Positions 6,611-14,305 of a DNA stretch of 47,486 bases are shown here, piece by piece. The notes under the pieces are model-generated. The model was not told the origin of the DNA and ran no database searches. It saw only the letters and a program-made list of their open reading frames with translations. Numbering within the stretch: position 1 is the stretch's first letter; each line of letters opens with the position of its first letter. The stretch is from a bacterium (GTDB lineage: Bacteria; Patescibacteriota; Microgenomatia; Curtissbacterales; GWA2-41-24): the NCBI GenBank assembly GCA_021813125.1, contig JAKALT010000008.1:1-47486 (forward strand). Reading direction: 5' to 3'. A program made the position numbers and the translations under genes.

Positions 6611-7125
6611 CTTGTGCCAAAAACCGTATCGACCGTTCTTGTCTCCTTACCCGAGCTTCTGGATGTTTCGCTTTCAATTGTCAAAACGGTGCGTACTGTT
6701 TCCTTGCCGCCGCTTGTGCCAAGCTTCTGAAAAGAAACGTTAACAATTCTCGTTTGTGAACTGTTTAAAGCCCCTGTTGTAGTCCCGTCGCTCAAGGTCA
6801 AATTTCCCGAAGAAAGGGAATAAGTGTAAGTTGCTCCGCCGATTGTCATAACCAGGGTAGGGGAAACATCACCCAAATTGGCAGGCGCAGTAATAGCATC
6901 GGCTCTTGTTACATCGTAATTCAACCTACTGGAAATAAACCGGCTGTCGATATCCACAGCAGATGTCGCTTGTGATTCCAGCTGTACATCCAAAATGGAA
7001 ACCAAAATATCTACCAAAGTGATTAAAAAAATAGAAAGCAGTGCCATGTAAAGCAAAATCTCAACCAGCGTAAAACCACGTTTAATTTTAAATTTCAAAT
7101 TTAGAATTTTATATTTCCGAGTCAT
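6607..7125 (-). CDS. PilW/GspJ-like prepilin, 172 aa
   Basis: The leader MTRKYKILNLKFKIKRG is followed by FTLVEILLYMALLSIFLITLVDIL with Glu at +5. The mature domain is about 155 residues, beta-rich and without Cys. It fits the J/W-type minor pilin that forms part of the priming or tip complex. The leader is long and made largely of Lys/Ile/Asn/Phe because it is encoded by a heptanucleotide array (7081-7115). It overlaps the adhesin gene by 4 nt at its start and the PilX-like gene by 4 nt at its end. Confidence 0.8.
   Translation of the reverse strand: MTRKYKILNLKFKIKRGFTLVEILLYMALLSIFLITLVDILVSILDVQLESQATSAVDIDSRFISSRLNYDVTRADAITAPANLGDVSPTLVMTIGGATYTYSLSSGNLTLSDGTTTGALNSSQTRIVNVSFQKLGTSGGKETVRTVLTIESETSRSSGKETRTVDTVFGTR
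7081..7115. repeat. Degenerate heptamer array within a prepilin leader
   Basis: Five 7-nt units of consensus TNAAATT on the plus strand fill exactly 35 nt. The array lies inside the coding sequence of the leader peptide of the PilW-like prepilin and explains its Lys/Ile/Asn/Phe-rich composition. Confidence 0.6.
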
Positions 7126-9008
7126 GGTGAAAAGTTAAAAGAAACGTCACTTACTGTCGGCGTATTAACTCCGTCGCTGGTAAAAGTTGCCTTATAGCGC
7201 AGATACCTTCCGTTTACTTTGGAAAGCGGGATAGGTCCGGGGCCCGAAAAGAATGTGCCCGCTGCGCCATCCGAACCAAAATAATCAAAAGGCCCTCCGG
7301 CGCTGCCGCTTATTGCCACTTGAAACCTCAAGGTTGTGCCGGCCGGAACATTGGCAGTCCAGGCTATGTTGTTAAAGGCAACAGACGAACCCGCATCGAT
7401 TACCCGGGAAGTAAAATCACCTGAAGCCGCAAATCCGGGAGCTCCTGTGACGGTAAAATAATAACCGCCGATATCCCAGTTGACATTGGTATCGGTCCAA
7501 CTTGAACCGGAATTTGCACTCGTCGTATAGGCGGAATTGGTCCCGCCGAAAGTAATCGAATTGAAATTGGCGGCATTAGTTGTCGTTATTCTTAAAACCC
7601 TGTAAAAATTTGTCGAGTTCGAGCCGGGCGATTTCAAAAAAATTCTGTAAGTCGAACCATTTGTTAGTGTCCTTGGCGTTGTAAAGTTGTAAGTAAAGTA
7701 GCCGTAAGTAGTGTTTGTCTGGGCAACTGTTGCCAAGACACCTTGTTCTATTGTCGCATTAGTTGAATCCCTAAGCTCAACCTGCAGTGAATCCAAAGGC
7801 TCCGTTGTTGAATTTTGGCTTACATAAAAGGAAACGGCGCTGGCAATTTTATCTCCACCCGAAACAGTAAATTTCTCACCGATTCTATTTACCCCAAAAA
7901 CGGAAACGGCAGTACTCGTCTCGTAGGGATTACCTTCAAAAGTCCCGTCCGAATAATCCAATTCGTAAATCGGCTGTCCCCCTAAAACTGTCCATCCACC
8001 ACCAGAATCAAAAAGGGTACTGGCGTCAGGATCAGCTGTATTCGTTTGGGGATAGAGAGAATTTAAAGGAGCCGATTGTCGAAGTGCAACATAACGGGAG
8101 CCACTCACCGTCCCGGAATTGTACTGCACAACAATATGGTAAGTCGTCGCGGCAGAAACATTAACTGCAGGAGAAAGCGCGATTGTCTTCCAGCCCGCGG
8201 AGGTTGCAGTCAAGATTCCCGACCCAAGGTAAGTGCCCGAAGGGCTACCGCCGGAATCAACCTGTATGCCATAGCGGTAGGAAGGACTTGTCCCTGCTTC
8301 CGCATTAAGATAAACCCTTATTGCATTTACCGTCTTCGTTGCCTGAGCCGTAAACCTCAAAGATGTCTTGTCACCTGAAGAGTTCATGTTTCCAATAGAA
8401 CTTGTACCCGTAAGGCGAAACTCATTGCCCCAGTTGGAACTGGAAGGCGTCTGGGCAAGCGCTACTTCACCTCCGCTACTGTTTACTACTTCCGTATTGT
8501 TTACCAAACCTGCACTAAAATCCGCCTGTAGTGTGTCAACTTTTGCCGAATTGCCAAGATACCTTTCAAAATATTCCGTCGAGGAAACCGAAGACGCACG
8601 AGGTGTATTCCAAGAAATGACAGTGTCGACCTTCTTTGTGGAAGGGTCAAGTGTTCCGCCCGAAGTAACTACACTGAAGCCGGAATCTCTATACACATCA
8701 CTAATTGTCACCTGTCTTGTATAACCGTTAACAATATCCGAACCCGAAGCAAGAGTCCAGGCAGAACCCGAAACGGTCGGATGATAAGTACCGTTTTGGG
8801 CAAAAGTATCCCAGCCTGCTTGGTAAAAGCTTTTCGTTGCTTCCTGGGCACCTTTCAAAAGTGCAGTCGCCTCCAGCCTTTGCCCTTCTTGTGCTTTCCC
8901 TTCGCGGGAAGCAACAAGCCCTGTCAAAATAGCCGGCAGCAAAACGGAAGCAAGGCTAATGGCAACTAAAATTTCAATTAATGATTGTCCGCGCAAGAGT
9001 TTCGGCAT
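7122..9008 (-). CDS. Pilin-anchored multidomain adhesin, 628 aa
   Basis: The leader MPKLLRG is followed by QSLIEILVAISLASVLLPAIL, a PilV-type class III signal, so this very large protein should be inserted in a pilus as a minor subunit. After the alpha-1 helix and a PilV-like region to about residue 190, two similar beta-sandwich domains follow, about 190-345 and 350-500. Both have FTAQATKTVNAIRVYL- or FTVSGGDKIASAVSFYV-type openings, as in choice-of-anchor surface domains. A C-terminal domain (FTSRVIDAGSSVAFNNIAW to the end, about 530-628) resembles repeat domains of bacterial surface proteins. Thr, Ser, Asn and Gly are abundant and Cys is absent. Ordinary pilins have 120-200 residues. It probably sits at the pilus tip and binds a surface or host; the ligand is unknown. 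Confidence 0.75.
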   Translation of the reverse strand: MPKLLRGQSLIEILVAISLASVLLPAILTGLVASREGKAQEGQRLEATALLKGAQEATKSFYQAGWDTFAQNGTYHPTVSGSAWTLASGSDIVNGYTRQVTISDVYRDSGFSVVTSGGTLDPSTKKVDTVISWNTPRASSVSSTEYFERYLGNSAKVDTLQADFSAGLVNNTEVVNSSGGEVALAQTPSSSNWGNEFRLTGTSSIGNMNSSGDKTSLRFTAQATKTVNAIRVYLNAEAGTSPSYRYGIQVDSGGSPSGTYLGSGILTATSAGWKTIALSPAVNVSAATTYHIVVQYNSGTVSGSRYVALRQSAPLNSLYPQTNTADPDASTLFDSGGGWTVLGGQPIYELDYSDGTFEGNPYETSTAVSVFGVNRIGEKFTVSGGDKIASAVSFYVSQNSTTEPLDSLQVELRDSTNATIEQGVLATVAQTNTTYGYFTYNFTTPRTLTNGSTYRIFLKSPGSNSTNFYRVLRITTTNAANFNSITFGGTNSAYTTSANSGSSWTDTNVNWDIGGYYFTVTGAPGFAASGDFTSRVIDAGSSVAFNNIAWTANVPAGTTLRFQVAISGSAGGPFDYFGSDGAAGTFFSGPGPIPLSKVNGRYLRYKATFTSDGVNTPTVSDVSFNFSP

Positions 9009-9012
9009 TTAA

Positions 9013-9507
9013 CTAGTTAACACTTATTGCTCCGTATTTGTTGAACGTCAAAACTTTACTCTGCCCGCCGGAAGAATGAAGGGTGACTGTATTGGAGCCG
9101 TCTACAAAACCGTTCACCTCGCCGCTTTGTAGGTTAAAGACAACAACAGAACCCGGAAAACTCGTTGCAAGGCTCACACTGGCCGGCAAATCCACAACGA
9201 AGTTCGAAGGGTCGCTCGGATTATAAGAAGCCCCTTTAAAAAGGGTGTATTTCGTGCCTTCAAAAAAAATGCCGTGCAAAACTGCAGAAGGTCCGCCGCC
9301 GCTCTCACCCAACATTGACCTGGCTTGCTGCTGTCTTATATCGGAAGTAATACTGGTTAATGTGGAATTTAAATCCGCACTACGCTGTGGTGCCAAAAGA
9401 TTTACGGTCGTAAAGCTTGCCAGTACAACAAAAATCCCCATCACAACGGCAACTTCAATCAGGGTGAACCCGCCCCCCAGAAATTTATTTTGTTTTAATT
9501 TTTTCAC
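9013..9507 (-). CDS. GspH/FimT-like minor prepilin, 164 aa
   Basis: The leader MKKLKQNKFLGGG is followed by FTLIEVAVVMGIFVVLASFTTV with Glu at +5. SDIRQQQARSMLGES matches the helix that follows alpha-1 in GspH/FimT-type pseudopilins, and the remaining part is a beta-sheet domain without Cys. It is the first pilin gene after the platform protein and lies 4 bp from the adhesin gene. H-type minor pilins are usually part of the priming complex with I/V, J/W and K/X types, all of which appear next to it here. Confidence 0.8.
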   Translation of the reverse strand: MKKLKQNKFLGGGFTLIEVAVVMGIFVVLASFTTVNLLAPQRSADLNSTLTSITSDIRQQQARSMLGESGGGPSAVLHGIFFEGTKYTLFKGASYNPSDPSNFVVDLPASVSLATSFPGSVVVFNLQSGEVNGFVDGSNTVTLHSSGGQSKVLTFNKYGAISVN

Positions 9508-9515
9508 ACTTCAAC

Positions 9516-10565
9516 CTACCTGGGGCTGATTTTTCCAATCAGGTTATAAATTGGGGCAATAATAGCAAGCATCAAACCCCCAACCATAAGCCCAACTACC
9601 AAAAGAAGTACCGGCTCAATTAGTGCCGTTAAGGTTTTGAGCCTGTTGGAAACGCGCATATCAAATTGCTCCGAAAGCTCGGCCATAGACTTTTCCAATG
9701 TACCGCTTTTTTCTCCCGCTTCTATTATTCTTATCGCAAAACCGGGAATAACCTTTGAAAAATGCTTCAGGCCGTCTGATAAATTTTTACCGGAAGTTAC
9801 TTCCTTTTTTGATTCAACAATAGCCCGTTTTATATCGGATCTGGCTACGACATCTTTTGCAAGCTCTAATGCTTCAACAATAGGCAGTCCCGAAGAAAGA
9901 AGCAGCGACATGCTTCTGGTAAACCGCGTAAGGTCGATTTCCTTTGCCAACTGGGACACAAGGGGCAACGAAAAAAATACCCGAAGAAAAATATCCCGCT
10001 TCGCCTTATAAAGAATAGTTGCCGCAATAAAAAAGGCCACTATCGCCAAAATTACGGCAATCGTATTCTGGGTAGTAAATCTGGAAACCGCAATTAAAAT
10101 TTTAGTCGGCAAAGGCAAAGTTATATTCAAATTTGCAAAAACCCTCCCAATTCTGGGAATTACAAAAAACAAATTCAAAATAATAACCGAAATCAAAACG
10201 ACAACAACCAAAACCGGATAAGCAAGTGCGCCTTTGACTTTACCGGAAAACTCCAAATCCTTAGCAACAGAAGTAGAAATATCTTTAAGGGTCGTCTCCA
10301 GCGTCCCGGCTTCCTCGGAAGCTTTTATAAGGTTTATTGTTACCGGGTCAAACGCTTTTGGCGAGCGAGCAAAAGATTCTGCAATTGTCTTTCCCTGGTT
10401 TAAATCATCCTTAAGAACCAAAAGTAGTTTCCTGATCTGTCCTTTGGAATCATCGACTAAAGAATCTATTGCTTCAATAATTGGAATACCCGATGCAATA
10501 AGTGTTCCTAAATTGCTTATTAAATAAAGTTTTTCCTGCGCCGATATGTGGACAGTATTTTTCAT
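9516..10565 (-). CDS. pilC: PilC/GspF-type inner-membrane platform protein (second set)
   Basis: The 349-aa protein has two GspF domains, each a helical bundle ending in membrane helices. The hallmarks are LISNLGTLIASGIPIIEAI with LIKASEEAGTLETTLKDIS in the first half, and FTRSMSLLLSSGLPIVEALELA with IRIIEAGEKSGTLEKSMAEL in the second. Membrane segments are near residues 120-142, 165-187 and 315-340. It is the polytopic base that the PilB ATPase turns to add or remove subunits. It is about 50 residues shorter than the other PilC here (36234-37445) and lacks the N-terminal beta domain of that protein. It is placed 3 bp after its ATPase gene. Confidence 0.9.
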   Translation of the reverse strand: MKNTVHISAQEKLYLISNLGTLIASGIPIIEAIDSLVDDSKGQIRKLLLVLKDDLNQGKTIAESFARSPKAFDPVTINLIKASEEAGTLETTLKDISTSVAKDLEFSGKVKGALAYPVLVVVVLISVIILNLFFVIPRIGRVFANLNITLPLPTKILIAVSRFTTQNTIAVILAIVAFFIAATILYKAKRDIFLRVFFSLPLVSQLAKEIDLTRFTRSMSLLLSSGLPIVEALELAKDVVARSDIKRAIVESKKEVTSGKNLSDGLKHFSKVIPGFAIRIIEAGEKSGTLEKSMAELSEQFDMRVSNRLKTLTALIEPVLLLVVGLMVGGLMLAIIAPIYNLIGKISPR

Positions 10566-10568
10566 TTA

Positions 10569-12245
10569 TTAAAGACTGGTTGCCCTCAATACCTCATCTA
10601 TTGTCGTAATACCTTCCTTAACTTTGCCCAAGCCGTCATCAAGCATTGTTATCATACCTTCTTTTTGCGCCTGCGCATTTATTTCTTCTGCGCTGGCTTT
10701 TTTCGTTATAAGCTCACGTATCGCAGCCGACATCACCAAAACCTCAAAAATTCCCACCCTTCCCTGATAACCGGTTCCGTGGCAAACCGGACAACCCTTA
10801 CCCTGGTAAAGACGGATATCGGCAGCACTGGAAAGCTTGCCAACTATCTCTTTGGGAACTGTTTTTTGCATCACATCGGCTTTGATAATCGTGGAATACC
10901 TGCATTTTTCGCAGATTCTTCTGATCAGTCTCTGGCCTACTATAATATTTACCGTGCTTGCCACCAAAAAAGGCTCAACTTTCATGTCGATTAGTCTGGG
11001 TAGGGCAGTTGATGCATTGTTGGTATGCAGTGTGGAAAGCACCAAATGGCCTGTCATTGCAGCATTAACTGCAATACCTGCTGTTTCAAAATCCCTGATC
11101 TCTCCAACGAAAATTACATCCGGATCCTGCCGCAAAATCGACCTTAAACCGTCGGCAAAAGTAAGATTTGTCTTTGGATTAACCTGAATCTGGTTAATCC
11201 CTTCAATGTCGTATTCAACCGGGTCCTCAATGGTTGCAATATTTTTCTCCCTGGAATTTATTATTTTTAAAATCGAATAAATAGTTGTCGTTTTGCCGCT
11301 GCCGGTCGGCCCTGTAGAAAGCACCATTCCAAACGGTTTTGTAAAACCGCTTTTAACCTTAACAATGTCGGCACTACCCATACCTAAATCGTTTAACGAA
11401 AATTGGCGGGAACTGGAAGAAAGCAGTCTTAAAACCACTTTTTCTCCGTCAACTATCGGAATAATAGAAACCCGGACATCAAGTTTCTCAAGTTCTAGCT
11501 TGGCCTGCATTTTGCCGTCCTGGGCCGCCATATGCTCATCTGTTCTTAGCTTGGCCAAAACTTTGATTCTGGAAACCAACTGGTTATGAAGATTTGCAGG
11601 AAGCCTTAAAACGTCGTGCAATATTCCATCCATCCTAAACCTAACCAGGCACTGCTTTTCTTCAGGCTCAATATGTATATCGGAAGCCCGGTTTTGGTAA
11701 GCATACTCGACAAGCAAATCTACAATTTTTGAAATTGGTGCCTCTGCAGCTTGTGACTTTCCGGCTTCGGCTACTTGTTCATCCAAAAGTTGGTTGAAAG
11801 TTTTTTGCATCTCCTTCTGGTAAAAACGCATTGCGTTTTCGATGTCTCGCTCAGTCGCATAATAAGCAACGATTTTTTCACCGGTTTTTTTGGAGATAAA
11901 CTCACAAAGCTCCTTATCCTGTGGGTTGACCATTGCCAACTTTAAATTTTCACCGTCTCTTCCAAAAACAATAACCTTCTTTTTTCTGGCCAAAACCTCA
12001 GGAACTATAATCAGCAAGTCGTCACTTATTGCTTCTTTTGCAAGATTCACAAAAGGGACTTTGATAAGGTCGGCTATCAATTTCCCTAAATTATCGTCTG
12101 CTACCAGCTCTTTTTTTAAAAGTACGTCACCCAAAGGCTGCTGCCCGGCCTTTGCTTCCGCAAAAGCTTTGTCTAAATCCGAGGTAGGTATTACTTCAAG
12201 CTCAGCAAGAGCGTTGTAGAGTGCTTGGTTATCGTATAGCTGCAC
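10569..12245 (-). CDS. pilB: PilB/GspE-type pilus assembly ATPase (second set)
   Basis: The 558-aa secretion ATPase has an N-terminal MshEN-type domain to about residue 140, a PAS-like N2 region with the SDIHIEPE motif, and a RecA-like motor. Visible motifs are Walker A GPTGSGKTT, the Asp box ATIEDPVEYDI, Walker B with LRQDPDVIFVGEIRD, the His box GHLVLSTLHTN, and four metal-binding Cys (CEKC and CPVC). It powers pilus extension through the neighbouring PilC. The frame opens with a GTG at 12245; no convincing ribosome site precedes it, but an AT-rich palindrome does. A second PilB (38518-40251) shares all motifs. Association with receivers and a kinase suggests this set is regulated. Confidence 0.92.
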   Translation of the reverse strand: MQLYDNQALYNALAELEVIPTSDLDKAFAEAKAGQQPLGDVLLKKELVADDNLGKLIADLIKVPFVNLAKEAISDDLLIIVPEVLARKKKVIVFGRDGENLKLAMVNPQDKELCEFISKKTGEKIVAYYATERDIENAMRFYQKEMQKTFNQLLDEQVAEAGKSQAAEAPISKIVDLLVEYAYQNRASDIHIEPEEKQCLVRFRMDGILHDVLRLPANLHNQLVSRIKVLAKLRTDEHMAAQDGKMQAKLELEKLDVRVSIIPIVDGEKVVLRLLSSSSRQFSLNDLGMGSADIVKVKSGFTKPFGMVLSTGPTGSGKTTTIYSILKIINSREKNIATIEDPVEYDIEGINQIQVNPKTNLTFADGLRSILRQDPDVIFVGEIRDFETAGIAVNAAMTGHLVLSTLHTNNASTALPRLIDMKVEPFLVASTVNIIVGQRLIRRICEKCRYSTIIKADVMQKTVPKEIVGKLSSAADIRLYQGKGCPVCHGTGYQGRVGIFEVLVMSAAIRELITKKASAEEINAQAQKEGMITMLDDGLGKVKEGITTIDEVLRATSL

Positions 12246-12248
12246 ATC

Positions 12249-12267
12249 TAAAATAATATCATTATTT
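12249..12267. repeat. AT-rich palindrome before the second pilB
   Basis: AAAATAAT and ATTATTTT flank a 3-nt centre immediately upstream of the pilB start. It may be an operator or simply AT-rich spacer. The rest of 12268-12353 shows no other clear signal. Confidence 0.4.
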
Positions 12268-12353
12268 TAAGCGAGAAAACCATCGCCTTTAATCCGAAGC
12301 ACAAATGATTTAACTAAGAGAAGAAGAGAGGGGCGGGTTCACAGCCGCAAGAT

Positions 12354-12719
12354 CTATTTGAGGTAAGTTTTAATCTTGGCAATAATCCCGTTTAAAGAAA
12401 GGTCTGTTTTAACAATATAGTCATTGGCACCAAGAGCCAAACCCTGGTCAATATCGTCCTTTTGTCCCAAATTCGATGCAATAATAACCGGGATGCCTTT
12501 CCATTTATCGTTTGCTTTGATTTCCTTTAGCGTCTCGAAACCGTCTTTGCTTGGCATCACTAGGTCTAAAATAATAAGGTCGGGTGCAAAGGTCGAAAGT
12601 TCCGTCAAAAGTTCATTTCCATTTACTACAACTTTTACATCAAATCCTTCTTTTGCAAGCTTTACCCGGTAAGCACTACTTAAAAACTTATCGTCTTCTG
12701 CTATCAGAACCTTATTCAT
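12354..12719 (-). CDS. Single-domain response regulator B, 121 aa
   Basis: This is a CheY-like receiver and nothing more. AEDD near the N-terminus holds the acidic pair, LIILDLVMP holds the phospho-acceptor Asp, the conserved Ser lies in IIASN, and the Lys in DYIVKTDL. No output domain follows, so it must act by binding a partner, plausibly the pilus ATPase encoded next. I chose the ATG at 12719, which begins MNKVLIAEDD, over an upstream start at 12746 because receivers begin directly at this strand. The gene overlaps the preceding receiver by 8 nt. Confidence 0.88.
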   Translation of the reverse strand: MNKVLIAEDDKFLSSAYRVKLAKEGFDVKVVVNGNELLTELSTFAPDLIILDLVMPSKDGFETLKEIKANDKWKGIPVIIASNLGQKDDIDQGLALGANDYIVKTDLSLNGIIAKIKTYLK

Positions 12720-13119
12720 TTTTCTTCGCTCTTTCCTCGGCAACAAACTTTTTAACCTCAGCTATCAAATCGTCGAGCCTGAATTCCGCTTTAAGAAGAT
12801 ATTTTTTAGCTCCGAGTGCCAGCATGTTTTGGACTTTTTCCGGGCTTGCCGAATTTGAAACCACAATAACCGGAATTCCAGAGAACTTCTCGCTCTTTTT
12901 CAGCTCTTGCATGATCGTTATCCCGTCCATATCACCAAGGTGGTAATCCAACCATATAGCGTCTGGCATCTCCACCAAATTTTTAAGATAATCCAACGCC
13001 TGATGGCCGCTTGAGCAGGAAATTACTTCAAAACCATTAAGTTTCAACTTCTTTTCTATTGCCTCAAGAAGCAAAAACTCATCCTCAACAACCATCACTT
13101 TTATACCTATGTCGTCCAT
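12712..13119 (-). CDS. Single-domain response regulator A, 135 aa
   Basis: The CheY-like fold carries VVEDE for the acidic pocket, AIWLDYHLGDMDG for the phospho-acceptor Asp, VIVVSNSAS for the switch Ser/Thr and KKYLLKAEF for the Lys. The C-terminal helix is lengthened by a charged tail (AEERAKKNE). It lies 2 bp after the kinase gene and overlaps the next receiver, so the three are translated together. Two stand-alone receivers after one kinase suggest a branched or competing phospho-relay, as in twitching and chemotaxis systems. Confidence 0.88.
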   Translation of the reverse strand: MDDIGIKVMVVEDEFLLLEAIEKKLKLNGFEVISCSSGHQALDYLKNLVEMPDAIWLDYHLGDMDGITIMQELKKSEKFSGIPVIVVSNSASPEKVQNMLALGAKKYLLKAEFRLDDLIAEVKKFVAEERAKKNE

Positions 13120-13121
13120 AT

Positions 13122-14240
13122 TTAACTTCCCAATGTTACTTGTCCTTCCTTTGCTTTCATGCCTGCTTTAGGAATTGTAAACCAAAACGTTGTCCCTTTG
13201 CCTTCTTCGCTTGCAAACCAAATCCTTCCTCCGGAAGAATCAACAATTGCTTTTGCCAGATAAAGCCCGAGGCCGGTACCGTCAACAACCTTTTTAACAA
13301 TATTTTTTGCCCTGAAAAAACGGTTGAAAACCTTGCTTTGCTCTTCCTTTGGGATACCTAAACCGTTATCGGAAACCTGCGACACAATCTCGTTACCCTT
13401 ATTGGAAACGACAACCATAATCTCGCCACCTGCCGGGGTGTATTTTATGGCATTGGAAAGCAGATTAAGATAAACCGCACGAATTAAATTGGCATCTAGA
13501 TTAATATCGGCAAGGGCCGGGTTGCAGCTTACAATAACCTTTTGCTGGTTAGCCTCAAACTTTGGTTTAAGCTCCACAATAATTTCTCCGATTAACTTGC
13601 TCAAATTTGTTGGTTTTGGGTCGATAATAATCCTGTCCGATTCTATTCTTGTGATGTTTAAAAGGTCGTTGACCAGATCTATCATGCGGTTATTTGATTC
13701 GTTTACATTACCAACAAACTCGGTCTGCTCTTTATTTAAGGGTCCTGCATCCCCATCTAAAAGCATTTCCAAAAACCACTTCATAGCAGAAAGGGGAGTC
13801 CTCAGCTGGTGCGATGCCAAAGACAAAAATTCCGTTTTCATCCTGTCTATTTCGGCATTTCTGGTAATATCTCTAAACGAGACAACAGCCCCAATTATCT
13901 CGTTGTTAAAAAGAACAGGGGAAGTAGTTATAGCACCGGGGAACTTTGTCCCATCTCGCCTTATATAGTAATTGGCAATGTGGTTTGTAAAACTTGCGCC
14001 TGTTTTGATAGCAGCATATAAAGATCTGTCTTTTGGGGAAATCATATTTCCATGAGGGTCGGCAGCAGGAACAACATCAACCATATCCTGTCCAAGTGCT
14101 TCGTCTCTGTTCCATAAAAGCATCTTCGAAGCAGCCTCATTAATATAAATTATCTTTGCGTCACGGTCTGTAACAATAATCCCGTCACCAATGCTTTCCA
14201 AAACTGCTTGGTACTCGATCATTTTGGTTGCTTGCGGCAT
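13122..14240 (-). CDS. PAS-domain sensor histidine kinase, 372 aa
   Basis: Residues about 7-125 form a PAS domain (VLESIGDGIIVTDRDAKIIYINEAA) with a PAC-type end. A HisKA dimerisation domain follows, with the phospho-acceptor His in SLASHQLRTPLSAMKWFLEML at about 143-163. The HATPase domain has the N box NLLSNAIKYTPAGGEI, G1 DNGLGIP, the F box and G2 GTGLGLYLAKAIV. No membrane segment is seen, so it is a cytoplasmic sensor. It lacks a fused receiver, and the two receivers are encoded directly downstream. It is placed after a penicillin-binding protein and before the second pilus motor, which makes control of that pilus likely (inference). Confidence 0.92.
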   Translation of the reverse strand: MPQATKMIEYQAVLESIGDGIIVTDRDAKIIYINEAASKMLLWNRDEALGQDMVDVVPAADPHGNMISPKDRSLYAAIKTGASFTNHIANYYIRRDGTKFPGAITTSPVLFNNEIIGAVVSFRDITRNAEIDRMKTEFLSLASHQLRTPLSAMKWFLEMLLDGDAGPLNKEQTEFVGNVNESNNRMIDLVNDLLNITRIESDRIIIDPKPTNLSKLIGEIIVELKPKFEANQQKVIVSCNPALADINLDANLIRAVYLNLLSNAIKYTPAGGEIMVVVSNKGNEIVSQVSDNGLGIPKEEQSKVFNRFFRAKNIVKKVVDGTGLGLYLAKAIVDSSGGRIWFASEEGKGTTFWFTIPKAGMKAKEGQVTLGS

Positions 14241-14305
14241 GTTTTACTGACTAATCTATTATTAAGGTATTTAGCACCCTTTGTCCAATTCAAAAGAAGG
14301 AGGGC

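Noticed and set aside
12249-12267. Intrinsic terminator before pilB
   Set aside because: The palindrome is purely A/T in its arms, with no GC-rich stem, and lies directly at the start of a gene that should be transcribed.
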